From NCBI GenBank assembly GCA_028015205.1, contig CM051520.1, positions 13,240,501-13,304,500 of the forward strand: a DNA stretch of 64,000 nucleotides. Reading direction: 5' to 3'. The stretch comes from Mytilisepta virgata. Taxonomy: Eukaryota; Mollusca; Bivalvia; Mytilida; Mytilidae. The translations under genes and the position numbers were made by a program. Under the pieces are notes generated by a model, which saw only the letters and a list, made by a program, of their open reading frames with translations, was not told where the DNA came from and did no database searches. Below, piece after piece: positions 28,501 to 36,880 of this stretch. Within the stretch, counting starts at the first letter, position 1. Each line of letters starts with the position of its first letter.

Positions 28501-31500
28501 ACGTCAATTTTTCGACAATTTTGCTCGAAAAGTCTATAAAAACCATTGATGTTAATCCTACAGTTTCTTGAAAAACTAATATTATATTGCCTCATCCACC
28601 AGCTTTCTGATGATATAAAAATATTTGGGGGTCCCCATGCTTGATTTCGTTGTATCTGCTGCTGAAGATACTATCAAGCTACTAATTTTGGTGATTTTTT
28701 CAGGCAACGCCATGACGTCCAGCGTTCGATAACGTTTATGTATTGCAGATAATAATTATAGGACAAACAACAAACCTTTTTCTTTCATCTGATGTTGTTT
28801 TTTTAATTTTAATTTTATGTTTTTGTTAATTTTTTATTTATTTATTTATTTATTTATTCATTGATCATTTTATTTATTCATTTTTTGCTTTCTGTAAGGA
28901 GTTGCAGATTTTAAGGGTCGTCAAGTTGGTTATTTATTCCTTATTCGTTACTTTTTCCTTATTCCTTATTCGTTACTTATTCCTTATTCCTTATTCGTTA
29001 CTTATTCCTTATTCCTTATTCGTTTCTTATTCCTTATTCGTTATTTATTCCTTATTCGTTACTTATTTCCTTTATTTATTATTTGTTGAATGACAATGTT
29101 TGATTTTCATGTTGTCGATGGATGATTTGTACTGCAACTGTATCGTTATAGTCCAGTAACATATTAAAATAAATCACAGTGCGTCAAGTGGACCAATTGT
29201 AACTCCACGTAATTATTTTGGAAAAACTATTCGCCGTAAAATCCCTGACAAATTAGACCAAACCAAACTGAATTTTAGGTCGTTGGATTGTGCCGCTTCA
29301 ATTTTTTTGCCGCTTCACTTAAAAATAAGAGCTCAAAAATCGCCCCTAATTCAAATTAAAAATAAAAAGTTGTGTCACACTTAAATTTTATATTCGCCTG
29401 AAAAAAAACCCATCCCGTTAGAAAAAAAAATTGCTCGCTCGCACCTATATTTACCCTTAAAAAAATCCAAAGAACTTAAAATCAATTTTGTATAACCAAA
29501 ATAAAAAACTATTAATGTACATTCTCAATGACGTGTGAACGCACAATGCGTTGTGATAATGAAGGGACGTGTGAACGCACAATGCGTTTTGAAACGTTTC
29601 GAAAAAGTTTTGTGTTGCGTAATAACTGGACGTCTGAACACACCATTATTTCTACCGTAGAGCGACTCCAAAGCTCCTCCAGAGTGAACGTCATAATGGC
29701 TATGACGTCAGACAATCAGTCGGGGACGTAATACTATTACAAGGGGCTGTTACCCTTGAAACAGTAAACCAATGAACACTAGATGGCGTTCAATTACTTC
29801 GCCTTGACCTTAATACAATTTGATTATTGATTTCCTTAACATAAAGCATATCTAAACCAAATACTGTAAATTAATTGGGAAATTATTGCGTCCATTTTTT
29901 ATTGCAATTCTTCCACAATCGACAAATAAAGCGAATATTATTTAATACGGTTCCTGAAAATGTTTTATTACGAACAAAAATTTCAGTCTTAAACATGTCG
30001 CATTAATAAAATGTCCCGTTAATGTCTGAATTGATAAATAATTGCTATGGAAAATTTTTATTCTTGAAAGAATACAAATTGAATTTTTTGTAGTGCTATA
30101 CTGTTCCACATTTTAAACAAATATGTATGGGTTAAGTTTGAATTATTAGATGTTTTTGTAAATATTATCCTTTGATTTCCTGGGTTGTGCTCTGGTGTAA
30201 ATCAAAATTAATATAAGTCTAATCTGCAGTGATATCTCTTTAACATTTTGGTGGTAATTATGATAATTAACATATTGTTTTTACTTGGTTTCTTATTAAT
30301 ATTGTTATTTTTATTATTATTATTATTATTATTTCGTCCGACCAACTCGGTCACAGCATCTCCTAAGAAATGGCTCGGTCGATATTTATGAAACTTGGCA
30401 GTCTTATAGATTGTGGTCTGTAGATGTAAAAATCATTTAAGAATTTTCAAAATGGCCGCAGTTCCATTTCCAAGATGGCGGTCGTCAAAGCTGAGGTCGT
30501 TGATTTTCCGAGGAAACGGATCGAAAAATGCTTGGGACTTCGTAGCAATGGGGGCCCCTTAGCATTGAGGACCTCTAAGGAATGCGACCCCAAAGGCCTC
30601 ATTGGGGAACATCCTTTTTTGGTGTCCAAAACAATTACTACTTCTAAATGTTTTTTGACATCATTGTCATATACATGTATCAGATATAACCGGACAAATA
30701 ATGACATTAGTTTTAGATCATTCGTCTGTAATGCAGGTTTGAACCTGTGCGGGGAGACCGTCTAACATACAAGACTGTACACTCACTTGTAGCAAAATAT
30801 TGATCTCAGTACAGTCCTGTCCAATTTTCTGACCAAGAGAATTAAAGTTATTGAATTATTAGTTAATATTAATTGTTTTGTGATCAGACGTTATAGTGAC
30901 AAGTCATCCCTTGTCGCTAGGGAAGAAAAAAAATTAAGAATTGTTAGAACATGCGCTGGGAGACCCCATTGGATTTCAACCCCTTAACTACTAAGCCGTC
31001 GGTCCGATATCGGACCGGGTATCATCCCGAAACACTGTAAATATTTTTCAGTGACAAAAATTGATTTAAACTGAAAATAATTAATCATATTGAGATGTAA
31101 TGGATACCAGCCAAACTCAAATAGTACTGGTAAAGAATAAATCAAGATTATCTATCTTTGATAGTTTTCCATTCAAACCGATGCTAGGAATGATTTCGAA
31201 GTTGACGCGAGATATTCTTCTCTGTTTAAGGCCTCAAATGACTTAAAAATGAAGAAGGTTGTTCCTCTCCTAACTTCTGCAGGTAAATGTAGGAAGTTTG
31301 TGTCAGGAATCAAACCACCATATTCCTTCTTTTATGTTAAAAATTCAATGCGTTTAGAAGCATAAACAATGTAAATTACTGGACGATAAATATACCTAGC
31401 TTCTAAATACATAATTATAGAAAAAATACGTGTTATTCAGGGAATATAAGTATGTCTGTAGACATCACTTTCAGAGTACTTGGTCTTCTAAAAGATTTTT

Positions 31501-32191
31501 CATCTATCGTACATATAGCTACACACTAATATTGTGTACAATTGTCAATGAAAACGATGGATAACAGGAAAGGTCGACATGACATATAATTCAATGGCAC
31601 TCATGACACAAAAAAAAAAATAAGCACAAAACATAAATAGAACAGAGAGTTAGGTTAGTCTGACTTGTCACATATACTGAACAGTGGTTGGGTAAAACCG
31701 GTTGTATGGGTACCTAAACAGTATGCTTGGATTGTACATAAAGTGTACTCCTTTTTTGTCATAAAGTTAGAAGAAAGCTCTTGCTTGTTGTACGTAGATT
31801 ACTTTTAAGTATTGTGCCATTTATGAATCCCACATTAGTTTTATATTAGAAGTTTTCCTTATTATACTTAACAGCAATTACTAATATAAAAACTGGATGT
31901 GAAATTTACATATTTTAAAGTTAACATTATTCTCATATGATTATGATTAAAATTTATAAGATAACAAACATCTTGGAGCACAATTAGCTATAAAACTGTA
32001 AATACTTACCGGGCGTATTGAGAACCAAGTATATATATCTGTCGGATACACATGGAAATAGCTGCAAGTACAATACATGTCCATAAAATCTTCCCAAATA
32101 CACTTTTATTAGAGGATATTCTGTTTACTCCGTGCAAAGTTGTATATCCACCAAATCTCTCCAGAGTTTCCATCATTGGTCCAGTTCTCAT
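10582..32191 (-). CDS. DEG/ENaC-family sodium channel subunit, 12 exons, 484 aa
   Basis: Predicted cation channel subunit of the plasma membrane; the family forms trimers and conducts mainly Na+, gated by protons, peptides or force depending on subtype. Exons (minus strand, 5' to 3'): 32191-32010, 25497-25293, 23079-23046, 22376-22217, 18463-18372, 18076-17913, 17026-16958, 16329-16233, 14376-14313, 14116-14006, 13110-13035, 10782-10582. All introns are GT-AG and all phases join (1455 nt). Visible landmarks: cytoplasmic HG motif at residues 20-21; TM1 about 32-56; FCNLN at 82-86; YGRCY at 204-208; GLQLMLDV at 225-232; the cysteine-rich region ACLEDC (303-308), CNC (317-319) and CNCRNPC (349-355); WP in the palm (exon 10); DIGGSLGLW before the GxS selectivity filter GMS at 435-437 in TM2. 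An in-frame stop lies upstream of the ATG, and the Kozak context is A at -3. The weakest joint is exon 7/8 (donor GTTAGT). The subtype (peptide-gated FaNaC, acid-sensing or other) cannot be decided here. Confidence 0.93.
10783..13034. other. Intron 11 of the channel gene
   Basis: Holds an A-rich run (10972-11015), a long C homopolymer (about 11560-11587), a second C run (about 11799-11810) and the foldback at 12312-12447. Several small frames are chance. Confidence 0.6.
12312..12447. repeat. Foldback MITE F, copy 1 (58-bp arms, 20-bp loop)
   Basis: Left arm 12312-12369 and right arm 12390-12447 are inverted copies with about 4 mismatches in 58 bp. The right end continues into CATTCCAATAG, matching the CTATTAGAATAG end of the related copy at 20541. 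It lies inside the last intron of the channel gene. Confidence 0.9.
13140..13310. repeat. Dispersed repeat family D, copy 2
   Basis: The clearest copy of the family: GACATATCAATAAACCAACC, AAAAAATAACGTAAA, ACAGAGAGTCAGGACAGTCT, GACACTGAACAGTGGCGAG, then AAACCGGTTTTATAAGTAC. It sits in intron 10 of the channel gene in the same orientation as copies 1 and 3. Confidence 0.7.
14451..14808 (-). mobile_element. tRNA-derived SINE in intron 8 of the channel gene
   Basis: On the minus strand the element starts with a tRNA-like head containing an A-box-like TGGTTTCATGG and a near-perfect B box GGTTCGATCCC (head about 14728-14808). A body follows, then a tail reading TGCCACTGGACGTTAAAC and a short ATCC repeat. 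The tail phrase is, to my knowledge, typical of bivalve SINEs. The plus-strand frame 14601-14867 is a by-product. Confidence 0.8.
19710..19923. repeat. Cluster of TATGGACC palindromes
   Basis: 19710-19735 is a perfect inverted repeat with 12-bp arms and a 2-bp centre. 19823-19847 and 19899-19923 form a second inverted pair (25-bp arms, one mismatch), and inside it TATGGACC (19859-19866) faces GGTCCATA (19880-19887). The GGTCCATA/TATGGACC core is shared by all three levels. Confidence 0.9.
20541..20715. repeat. Foldback MITE F, copy 2 (diverged)
   Basis: Begins CTATTAGAATAGAAATAATT and continues CACGGTGGCTTGAAAATAT, like copy 1 at 12312. The right half is a decayed inverse ending GTGAACTATTTCTCTAATG. 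The middle is not palindromic. Confidence 0.8.
21047..21243. repeat. MITE with family-F-like ends but a different interior
   Basis: Starts CTATTATAATAGAAATAATT and ends with the inverse TGAATTATTTCTA. Inverted arms of about 40 bp continue into a GGTTTTTTGGAGATT / AATCTCCCAAAAAACC pair. The terminal 20 bp resemble those of 20541-20715, while the centre is unrelated. Confidence 0.8.
21360..21560 (+). pseudogene. Penelope-like reverse transcriptase scrap
   Basis: Contains AAAACTTTATGACAAACG and GTGATGATTTA, encoding the K-L-Y-D-K-R-D-D motif of the RT at 27013-27681. Frame-broken similarity continues through the downstream V-x-x-S-S-Y-V-T-L-L and D-D-F-I-G-R-A-R-L-L regions. No catalytic domain is present. 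Confidence 0.6.
22723..22840. repeat. Nested foldback element
   Basis: The outer arms 22723-22743 and 22820-22840 are inverted copies around GGATTATCG. The inner arms 22755-22773 and 22790-22808 (AATGTTAAAGT / ACTTTAACAT) nest within them. It lies in intron 3 of the channel gene. Confidence 0.8.
23080..25292. other. Intron 2 of the channel gene
   Basis: Contains an imperfect inverted pair around ACACATTCATAT (about 23460 and 23585) and a hairpin at 23598-23640 (CAGGGGTTTGTAT / ATACAAAACCCTG). A 176-codon plus-strand frame at 24213-24743 has no recognisable domain and biased, AT-driven composition, so I treat it as chance. Confidence 0.55.
26840..27700 (+). mobile_element. Penelope-like retroelement fragment (RT domain)
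   Basis: The element sits in intron 1 of the channel gene, on the opposite strand. A frame-shifted stretch before 27013 (about 26925-27012) still encodes the R-Y-T-Y-V-V-I-G-type lead-in, and the open RT follows. No GIY-YIG endonuclease and no terminal repeats were identified, so the copy is incomplete. The same family left remnants at 9640-9990 and 21360-21560. Confidence 0.75.
27013..27681 (+). CDS. Reverse transcriptase, Penelope-like type (222-aa open portion)
   Basis: Encodes the palm and thumb of an RT. Visible motifs: G-I-P-I-G-T-N-C-T-P-L-L-A-D-L-F (about residues 23-38), R-Y-I-D-D-V-L-S-L (about 67-75, catalytic DD), Y-P-N-E-L-E-I-K-D-T-T, S-Y-L-D-L, and K-L-Y-D-K-R-D-D-F. The C-terminal region G-V-Y-I-S-Q-L-V-R-Y-S-R-A-C, then K-F-Y-G-R-H-H-D-L, is typical of this widespread invertebrate RT family. 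The open frame begins mid-domain because of upstream frameshifts, so the true start is lost. Assignment to Penelope-like elements is from motif resemblance; a related RT clade is possible. Confidence 0.75.
   Translation: MIEFLIDNIFVQFGGRVFQQTIGIPIGTNCTPLLADLFIYSYEADFLDGLLKEKQEKLARTFNFSFRYIDDVLSLNNSRFGYFLNLIYPNELEIKDTTDTVKFASYLDLLLEIDTRGRLNTKLYDKRDDFDFAIVNFPFLIGNIPEAPACGVYISQLVRYSRACDIYIDFLDRARLLTENLLRQGYVAPKLKSSLLKFYGRHHDLVDRYEKTVSQMKMDLFH
28921..29075. repeat. TTATTCC/TTATTCG minisatellite
   Basis: Irregular tandem copies built from TTATTCCTTATTCGTTAC, with units of roughly 16-26 bp. The plus-strand frame 28902-29093 is a low-complexity by-product. Confidence 0.9.
29531..29588. repeat. Direct repeat of a hairpin-forming 22-mer
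   Basis: ACGTGTGAACGCACAATGCG plus TT occurs at 29531-29552 and 29567-29588 (period 36). Each copy contains AACGCA-CAA-TGCGTT, which can fold into a 6-bp hairpin. A CRE-type TGACGTCA lies nearby at about 29703-29710. Confidence 0.8.
29814..32009. other. 5' part of channel intron 1
   Basis: Contains a TTATTA microsatellite (about 30310-30330), a GC-richer stretch with AAAATGGCCGC and AAGATGGCGG (30447-30480), an 18-bp perfect palindrome at 31000-31017 and dispersed repeat copy 3. The open frames at 30447-30765 on both strands are not credible genes. Confidence 0.5.
31555..31735. repeat. Dispersed repeat family D, copy 3
   Basis: Shares GACATGACATATAATTCAATG, GCACAAAACATAAATAGAAC, AGAGAGTTAGGTTAGTCTGA and CTGAACAGTGGTTGGGTAAA with the copy at 13140-13310, in the same order and strand. 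Confidence 0.65.
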
Positions 32192-33057
32192 TTTGAATTG
32201 GATTCAGTTAAATGAAAAACACAATGCAGAAGTCATGACTGTGTTAAGAAGTCATAGACAAACTACTTGTCTATCACAGTTTGATTTACCTGAAATAGTT
32301 TCTATTAATTGCCTAAAGTACATTTTAATCAACCAATATTAATTTGTAGAATTAGAAATAAATATTTCATAGAATTTAAACTTGCCTTTAACTTCATTTT
32401 AGATCATTTGATTAAAATGTTTATTGATATTGTGTCCAAAGAGAATATATTAATCTAAAAATCTTTATGTTTTCATTTACATATTTAGATAGATGGGGAA
32501 TAGAGTTTGCAATACCTTAATTGAGTATAAATTATGTGTTCTTTCCACTAACCTAATGAACAGTAGTGTCATTTTGATCATCCGCTTATAATTACAGGTA
32601 ATATTTACCTTTTCCTTAAATTGATCTTTGGTACGAACATGATATAATTTTGTCTGAAACAATTCTGAGCAATGCAAGCAAAACCAAAGAACAAATATAA
32701 AATCACTTCTGACTCCCTTATTTAAAAACAGTTTTCCAGTATTGGTTAGGTTGGTCTCATATATTCCGTCATTGCATCATTGTATCTAGCATAACGTATA
32801 AAATAAATAGATATTTATGTCAGTATTTGAAAACCTATATCTACTGCTGTAAAAATGAGTATTTTGTAATATTATATACTCATATAGAAATCTTTAATCA
32901 GATTTGTTAAAACAGTGTCACGTGATATTTGCCCATTCGTTGGGTCAACCGAAAATCGTTGGGTCGCATAGTAAGGTCAACCGCTCGCGAGAAAATCCCC
33001 TCGTGAGCCTCATGTTTCCATTTATAGTTACTTCCCTTGATTCAGTAAACAAAAAAC
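32192..33057. promoter_or_regulatory. Divergent intergenic region between the channel and recombinase genes
   Basis: The channel gene (minus) and the Crypton-type gene (plus) start head to head about 870 bp apart. A CACGTG E-box occurs near 32919, and GGGTCAAC/GGTCAACC repeats occur near 32942 and 32976. No transcription start can be placed. Confidence 0.35.
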
Positions 33058-34521
33058 ATGGCGTCCGACAGCTTGCTCGCTGTGGACGAGAAAGAAATGG
33101 AACGCCTCCTGTCCGATAAAGACTCAAAAAATACGAAAAGGAAAATTTCGAGTGCTGTTAAGTATTTCAAAGCATTTTTGGCCAAAAATTACCAGGATGA
33201 CAATTTAGCTAGTCTGGATCTGAACATTTTGGACGATCGTCTGAAAGCATTTTTCGCAAGTAGCAGAAAAACAGATGGAACTCAATTTAAGAAGACTGCT
33301 TTACAAGGCATTCGTTATGTTGTGAAAAAACATATAGCTGAAACCATGAGTCTCGACATAGCCGATAAAACTAAATTTCCAAACAGTAACAAAATGTATG
33401 AATCCAAGCTAGTTGATATGAAGAAAAAAGGTTTGAGTTTGGTCGACCACAAGCCACCTATAACACAGGATGACTTGAAAAAACTGTATTCAAGTGACAC
33501 TCCCGTCTTTAACGTTGATTCTCCAACAGGTCTGCAGTCAAAAGTCTGGTTTGAAATTATGTTCTATTTATGTCGGCGAGGACAGGAAAATCTTCGTGAA
33601 ATGAAGAAATCTACATTTGAAATAACCACAGAGGGTTCTAGACGATATGTTCATCAAGTTGTGGATGAAATGGACAAAAACCATAGAGAAAACGCCACTG
33701 ATTCTGTTACTGAAGGAAGGATGTACGACATTCCAGGTATATATTTTATGGAAAATTGTGAACAACAAAAATATTGAATTAATGTGTCCAAAAAAGTATC
33801 AAAAATTATCAAACAGGAATATTCGCAAAAAGAAAAAGGCAAATTACTGAGCTTATATACTGGGGATAATCCTGATATTCCTAACTTGGTACATACATTT
33901 TGTACAGCACATGCGTACAGGCATTCTCAGATGAAAATGTCGGGTTAAATGGTTTATAGCATAGTAAAACCCAAATTTTATTTATAAAATCACAAAATAC
34001 CAATAAAAACAAGGTTATTACCCATTATGACACAAAATTAAACGTTAATATGTAGATACTGTTGCACTGACTTTGTCCAAGTGTAAAATTTGGAAATATA
34101 TATAAACATGTGTTAACGGCAGACTTTTTATTTTGCAGGGAACCCCAAATGTCCAGTGGTTTCGTTTGAAAATTACCTATCAAAATTAAATCCAAAATGT
34201 GATGACTTATGGCAGAGACCTAAAGATTTCGTTATCGACGGTGATATAATTTGGTACAATAATTCTCCTGTAGGGAAGAATCTGTTAGGATCAATGATGG
34301 CTACTATTAGCAAACGGGGACAATTGTCACAAAACTACACTAACCATTCTATTCGAGCGACAAGTATCATAGTTATGGATCAATGTGGCTTTGAAAGCAG
34401 ACATATTATGAAGGTTTCGGGTCATAAAAGCGAAGCGTCCTTAAAGTCTTATACCCAAAACATCCCTACAAAGAAGAAAATGGAAATTTCAGAATGTTTA
34501 TCGAATTCACTTGGAGAATAG
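33058..34521 (+). CDS. Crypton-type (DUF3504-like) tyrosine recombinase, 2 exons, 353 aa
   Basis: Predicted site-specific DNA recombinase of the YR superfamily, similar in layout to Cryptons and to domesticated relatives (KIAA1958/ZMYM/QRICH1-like). Exons 33058-33736 and 34139-34521; the donor is CCAG|GTATAT, the acceptor is TTTTGCAG, and phase 1 joins to restore D-I-P-G-N-P. The ATG sits in a good Kozak context (ACATGG). The N-terminal half is a helical SAM-like/core-binding region (about residues 20-110). The catalytic half shows C-R-R-G-Q-E-N-L (first Arg, about 182), N-H-S-I-R-A-T (H-x-x-R), G-H-K-S-E-A-S and the nucleophile in K-S-Y-T-Q. So R, H, R, H and Y are all present. The frame runs into the next element: its last ~28 bases overlap the truncated DIRS-type RT frame. 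It could be an active transposon gene or a host gene. Confidence 0.8.
33737..34138 (+). other. Intron of the Crypton-type recombinase gene
   Basis: A 402-bp GT-AG interval. The frame closes within it, at 33775, and flanking residues join sensibly only after removal. No other feature is seen. Confidence 0.7.
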
Positions 34522-35621
34522 TGAGGCATGCTCTAAAACTCATTAAACCTAACAATTTTCTTGCAAAAGTCGACCTGAAAAGTGCATACAGGTCCGTCCG
34601 TTGTCACAATTTCGATCACAATTTAACAGGCTTACAGTGGACCTTTTCTGGGGATAATTATCCTACTTATATGTATGATTCTAGGCTCCCGTTTGGGCAC
34701 TCCCGGAGCCCCAGAATATTTCAGAAATTAAGCGAATCAGTGTGTATTATCATGCAAAGTGTATATAATGTTGTATGTATTGCATATCTTGATGATTATT
34801 TGATAATTGCAGATTCAATGTATGATTGTAGTAGAGGGTTACTTTTATTGATTCGTACTTTACGAGAACTAGGTTTTAACATTAATTGGTCCAGGGTAGA
34901 TGGCCCATCACAGAGAATTACTTTCTTAGGCATAATAATAGATACTCGTGATCTAACATTGACAATGCCAGCAACTAAACAATCCGAGTTCTACGATATT
35001 TTATTGACTTTCAAGGGGCGTAAACGTGCTAGTGTGAAACAAATTCAGTCTCTTTGTGGTAAATTAAACTGGGCCTGCCAAATGGTCCAAGGCGGTAGAA
35101 CTTTTTTGAGACGACTGATTGATTCTACATCTGGTGTGACTAATCGAAACGACAAAATTGTGTTATCATCCGAATTTCACGCTGATATTTCGTGGTGGAT
35201 AAGTTTCATGCAAGTTTTCAATGGAACTGTCAAGTTTACGGACTTCAAGAAAGTAACTTCACTGCAAACTGATGCTTCATTATTGGGAGGTGCCGGCTAT
35301 TACAACGGAGATTACTTTTATGTGAACTGGGCTATTGACTTACCAGCTGTCCGAAACGAACATATCAATGTCAAGGAGGCAGTAGCCGTATTTCTATTAG
35401 CAGTACGTTGGGGACACTTGTGGGCAAACAAAAGCGTACGTGTGTTAACGGACAACATGACCACAAAATGCGTTTTAAATAAAGGCACGTCGAAAAACAA
35501 ATGGTTAATGGCCTTACTAAGGAATTTGTTTTGGCTATCCGCAACCTATAACTTTGACATTCAGGCCAAATATTTGAGTGGGCGATGTAATGTCATAGCG
35601 GACGCTGCCTCTAGGCTTCAT
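34494..35621 (+). pseudogene. RT-RNase H of element A (first part, interrupted)
   Basis: RT motifs: L-A-K-V-D-L-K-S-A-Y-R-S (motif A Asp), Y-L-D-D-Y-L-I-I (motif C), then I-T-F-L-G-I-I-I. RNase H: L-Q-T-D-A-S (first Asp), N-V-K-E-A-V (Glu), L-T-D-N-M (Asp) and V-I-A-D-A-A-S-R-L (last Asp). The frame is open up to the LINE insertion point after the final RNase H motif; the residues beyond are LINE 3' sequence. The true coding sequence resumes in frame at 36809-36891 and stops with TAA. The N-terminal RT finger region is missing. Confidence 0.88.
35614..35621. repeat. Target-site duplication, left copy
   Basis: GGCTTCAT, identical to 36809-36816 at the other end of the inserted LINE. Confidence 0.85.
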
Positions 35622-36808
35622 ATATATCTTTATTCTCACAAACCAAATAAACATGGTACAGAGAAACATAAACTGTATACATAATATAAATATAAACAAA
35701 CGAATGGATAAATGGAAGTACATTGTAATCATATAAAATGCTACCCTGGAGAGTTTAACCTAACATTAACAATCTTTAAAAATTTACACAAATTTGTCTT
35801 GTCTACAAACCGATTACAATTCATCAATTCTTTAAATTTCAAAACATTAGGTCTACAATAATATTTCTTTTTTATATACTGTTTTCTACTAATATGAAAA
35901 TATGGACATTTTAGCAAGAAATGGAATTCATCCCCAAGATCCCCACTATTACACAAAAAGCAAATTCGATTCTCTCTATCAATATTATTCCATCTACCGG
36001 TTTCAATTGGAAGTTTCATATTCAATGTCCAAAAGTGGCATAAATATTTCAGATTTTTATCTTCAAGAAAGTCGAAATATTTTTCAAATTCCAGTTTATC
36101 CTTATATAGTCTATAATTCAGTGCTTTGGGAGAAGTTTGTACTAGTTTTTTAGGTTTTCCACTAACAAGTTTAGTCAAGTAGTTAATAATACGTAATTTT
36201 ATAGCAATATCAAGAGGCCATCTACCAAGCTCCCCATATACCATAAAGTCGGGGGTGGATTTTTTAAGTCCCAATATTAATTTGCAAAATTTTAAATGAA
36301 CTCGCTCGATTTCTCGATTTTCACCAAATCCCAAAATTTCACACCCGTACAAAAGAATGGGTTTTACAACTTTATCAAACAGATCAATTAAACACTTAAC
36401 AGACATGTTATGTATACGCCCCTTTCTAATAATGTCGTACGTAGCTGAGGTGGCCTTTGTCACCTGCGACTTTTTTGCCTTAGCAAAATTTTCTGTTCTT
36501 GAAAAAAGAACACCTAGATAAGGGAATTCATCAACTATTTCTAGTTTGTTTCCTTGGTAATAAAATTGCATATTACGAGGTATTCGCCCTTTTGAAAAGA
36601 TCATGATCTTACTCTTGTTCACATTAACTCTCAATTTCCATCTATTACAGTATTCATTTAATGAATCAAGTTGCATTTGTAAATCAACTTTTGATTCAGA
36701 CAACAAAACAGTGTCATCTGCATATAATATAAGAAATAGTTTGATATACATTAAAAGCTCTGTTTCAATTTCATCAGTAATACTCTTCAATCCCACGATA
36801 TTTATTTG
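35622..36808 (-). mobile_element. 5'-truncated LINE inserted antisense into element A
   Basis: The ~1.19-kb insert is bounded by an 8-bp duplication GGCTTCAT and reads on the minus strand. Its 3' end at 35622 is AATAAAGATATATATG. Removing it restores the RNase H frame from A-S-R-L-H into E-D-G-Q-L. It is 5'-truncated just before the YADD box, as expected from incomplete target-primed reverse transcription. Confidence 0.9.
35741..36796 (-). CDS. LINE reverse transcriptase C-terminal fragment (351 aa)
   Basis: Begins just upstream of the catalytic L-I-L-Y-A-D-D-T-V-L box (about residues 22-31), then the thumb region (L-N-E-Y-C-N-R-W-K-L, V-N-K-S-K), F-P-Y-L-G-V-L-F and P-I-L-L-Y-G-C-E. The C-terminus has a C-x2-C...H...C knuckle (R-I-C-F-L-C through F-H-F-L-L-K-C-P). 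The frame is fully open, so the insertion is fairly young. Endonuclease and most of the RT fingers are absent because of 5' truncation. The C-terminus resembles the remnant at 8125-8480, so they are probably the same family. Confidence 0.85.
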   Translation of the reverse strand: MGLKSITDEIETELLMYIKLFLILYADDTVLLSESKVDLQMQLDSLNEYCNRWKLRVNVNKSKIMIFSKGRIPRNMQFYYQGNKLEIVDEFPYLGVLFSRTENFAKAKKSQVTKATSATYDIIRKGRIHNMSVKCLIDLFDKVVKPILLYGCEILGFGENREIERVHLKFCKLILGLKKSTPDFMVYGELGRWPLDIAIKLRIINYLTKLVSGKPKKLVQTSPKALNYRLYKDKLEFEKYFDFLEDKNLKYLCHFWTLNMKLPIETGRWNNIDRENRICFLCNSGDLGDEFHFLLKCPYFHISRKQYIKKKYYCRPNVLKFKELMNCNRFVDKTNLCKFLKIVNVRLNSPG

Positions 36809-36816
36809 GGCTTCAT
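36809..36816. repeat. Target-site duplication, right copy
   Basis: GGCTTCAT, matching 35614-35621; the RNase H reading frame continues directly from here. Confidence 0.85.
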
Positions 36817-36880
36817 GAAGATGGACAACTTACGAAACTTTATGATATACTGACCAGTTACAGTTATTTCCCTTTTACTT

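Larger units (their letters stand above)
28318..29813. mobile_element. Non-autonomous DNA element with 25-bp perfect terminal inverted repeats
   Basis: The 25 bases at 28318-28342 (TTAAGGTCAAGGCGAAGTAA, then TTGAA) recur as an exact reverse complement at 29789-29813. Similarity stops immediately inside and outside, as expected for transposon ends. The outermost TTAA may be the target duplication, which would suggest piggyBac- or Kolobok-type mobilisation. The ends do not carry the usual piggyBac CCC start. No transposase frame is present. The interior holds the minisatellite at 28921-29075 and the hairpin repeats at 29531-29588. Confidence 0.75.

Noticed and set aside
30475..30765. 96-codon frame following AAGATGGCGG
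   Set aside because: Overlaps an equally long antisense frame and shows no domain; the start context alone is not enough.
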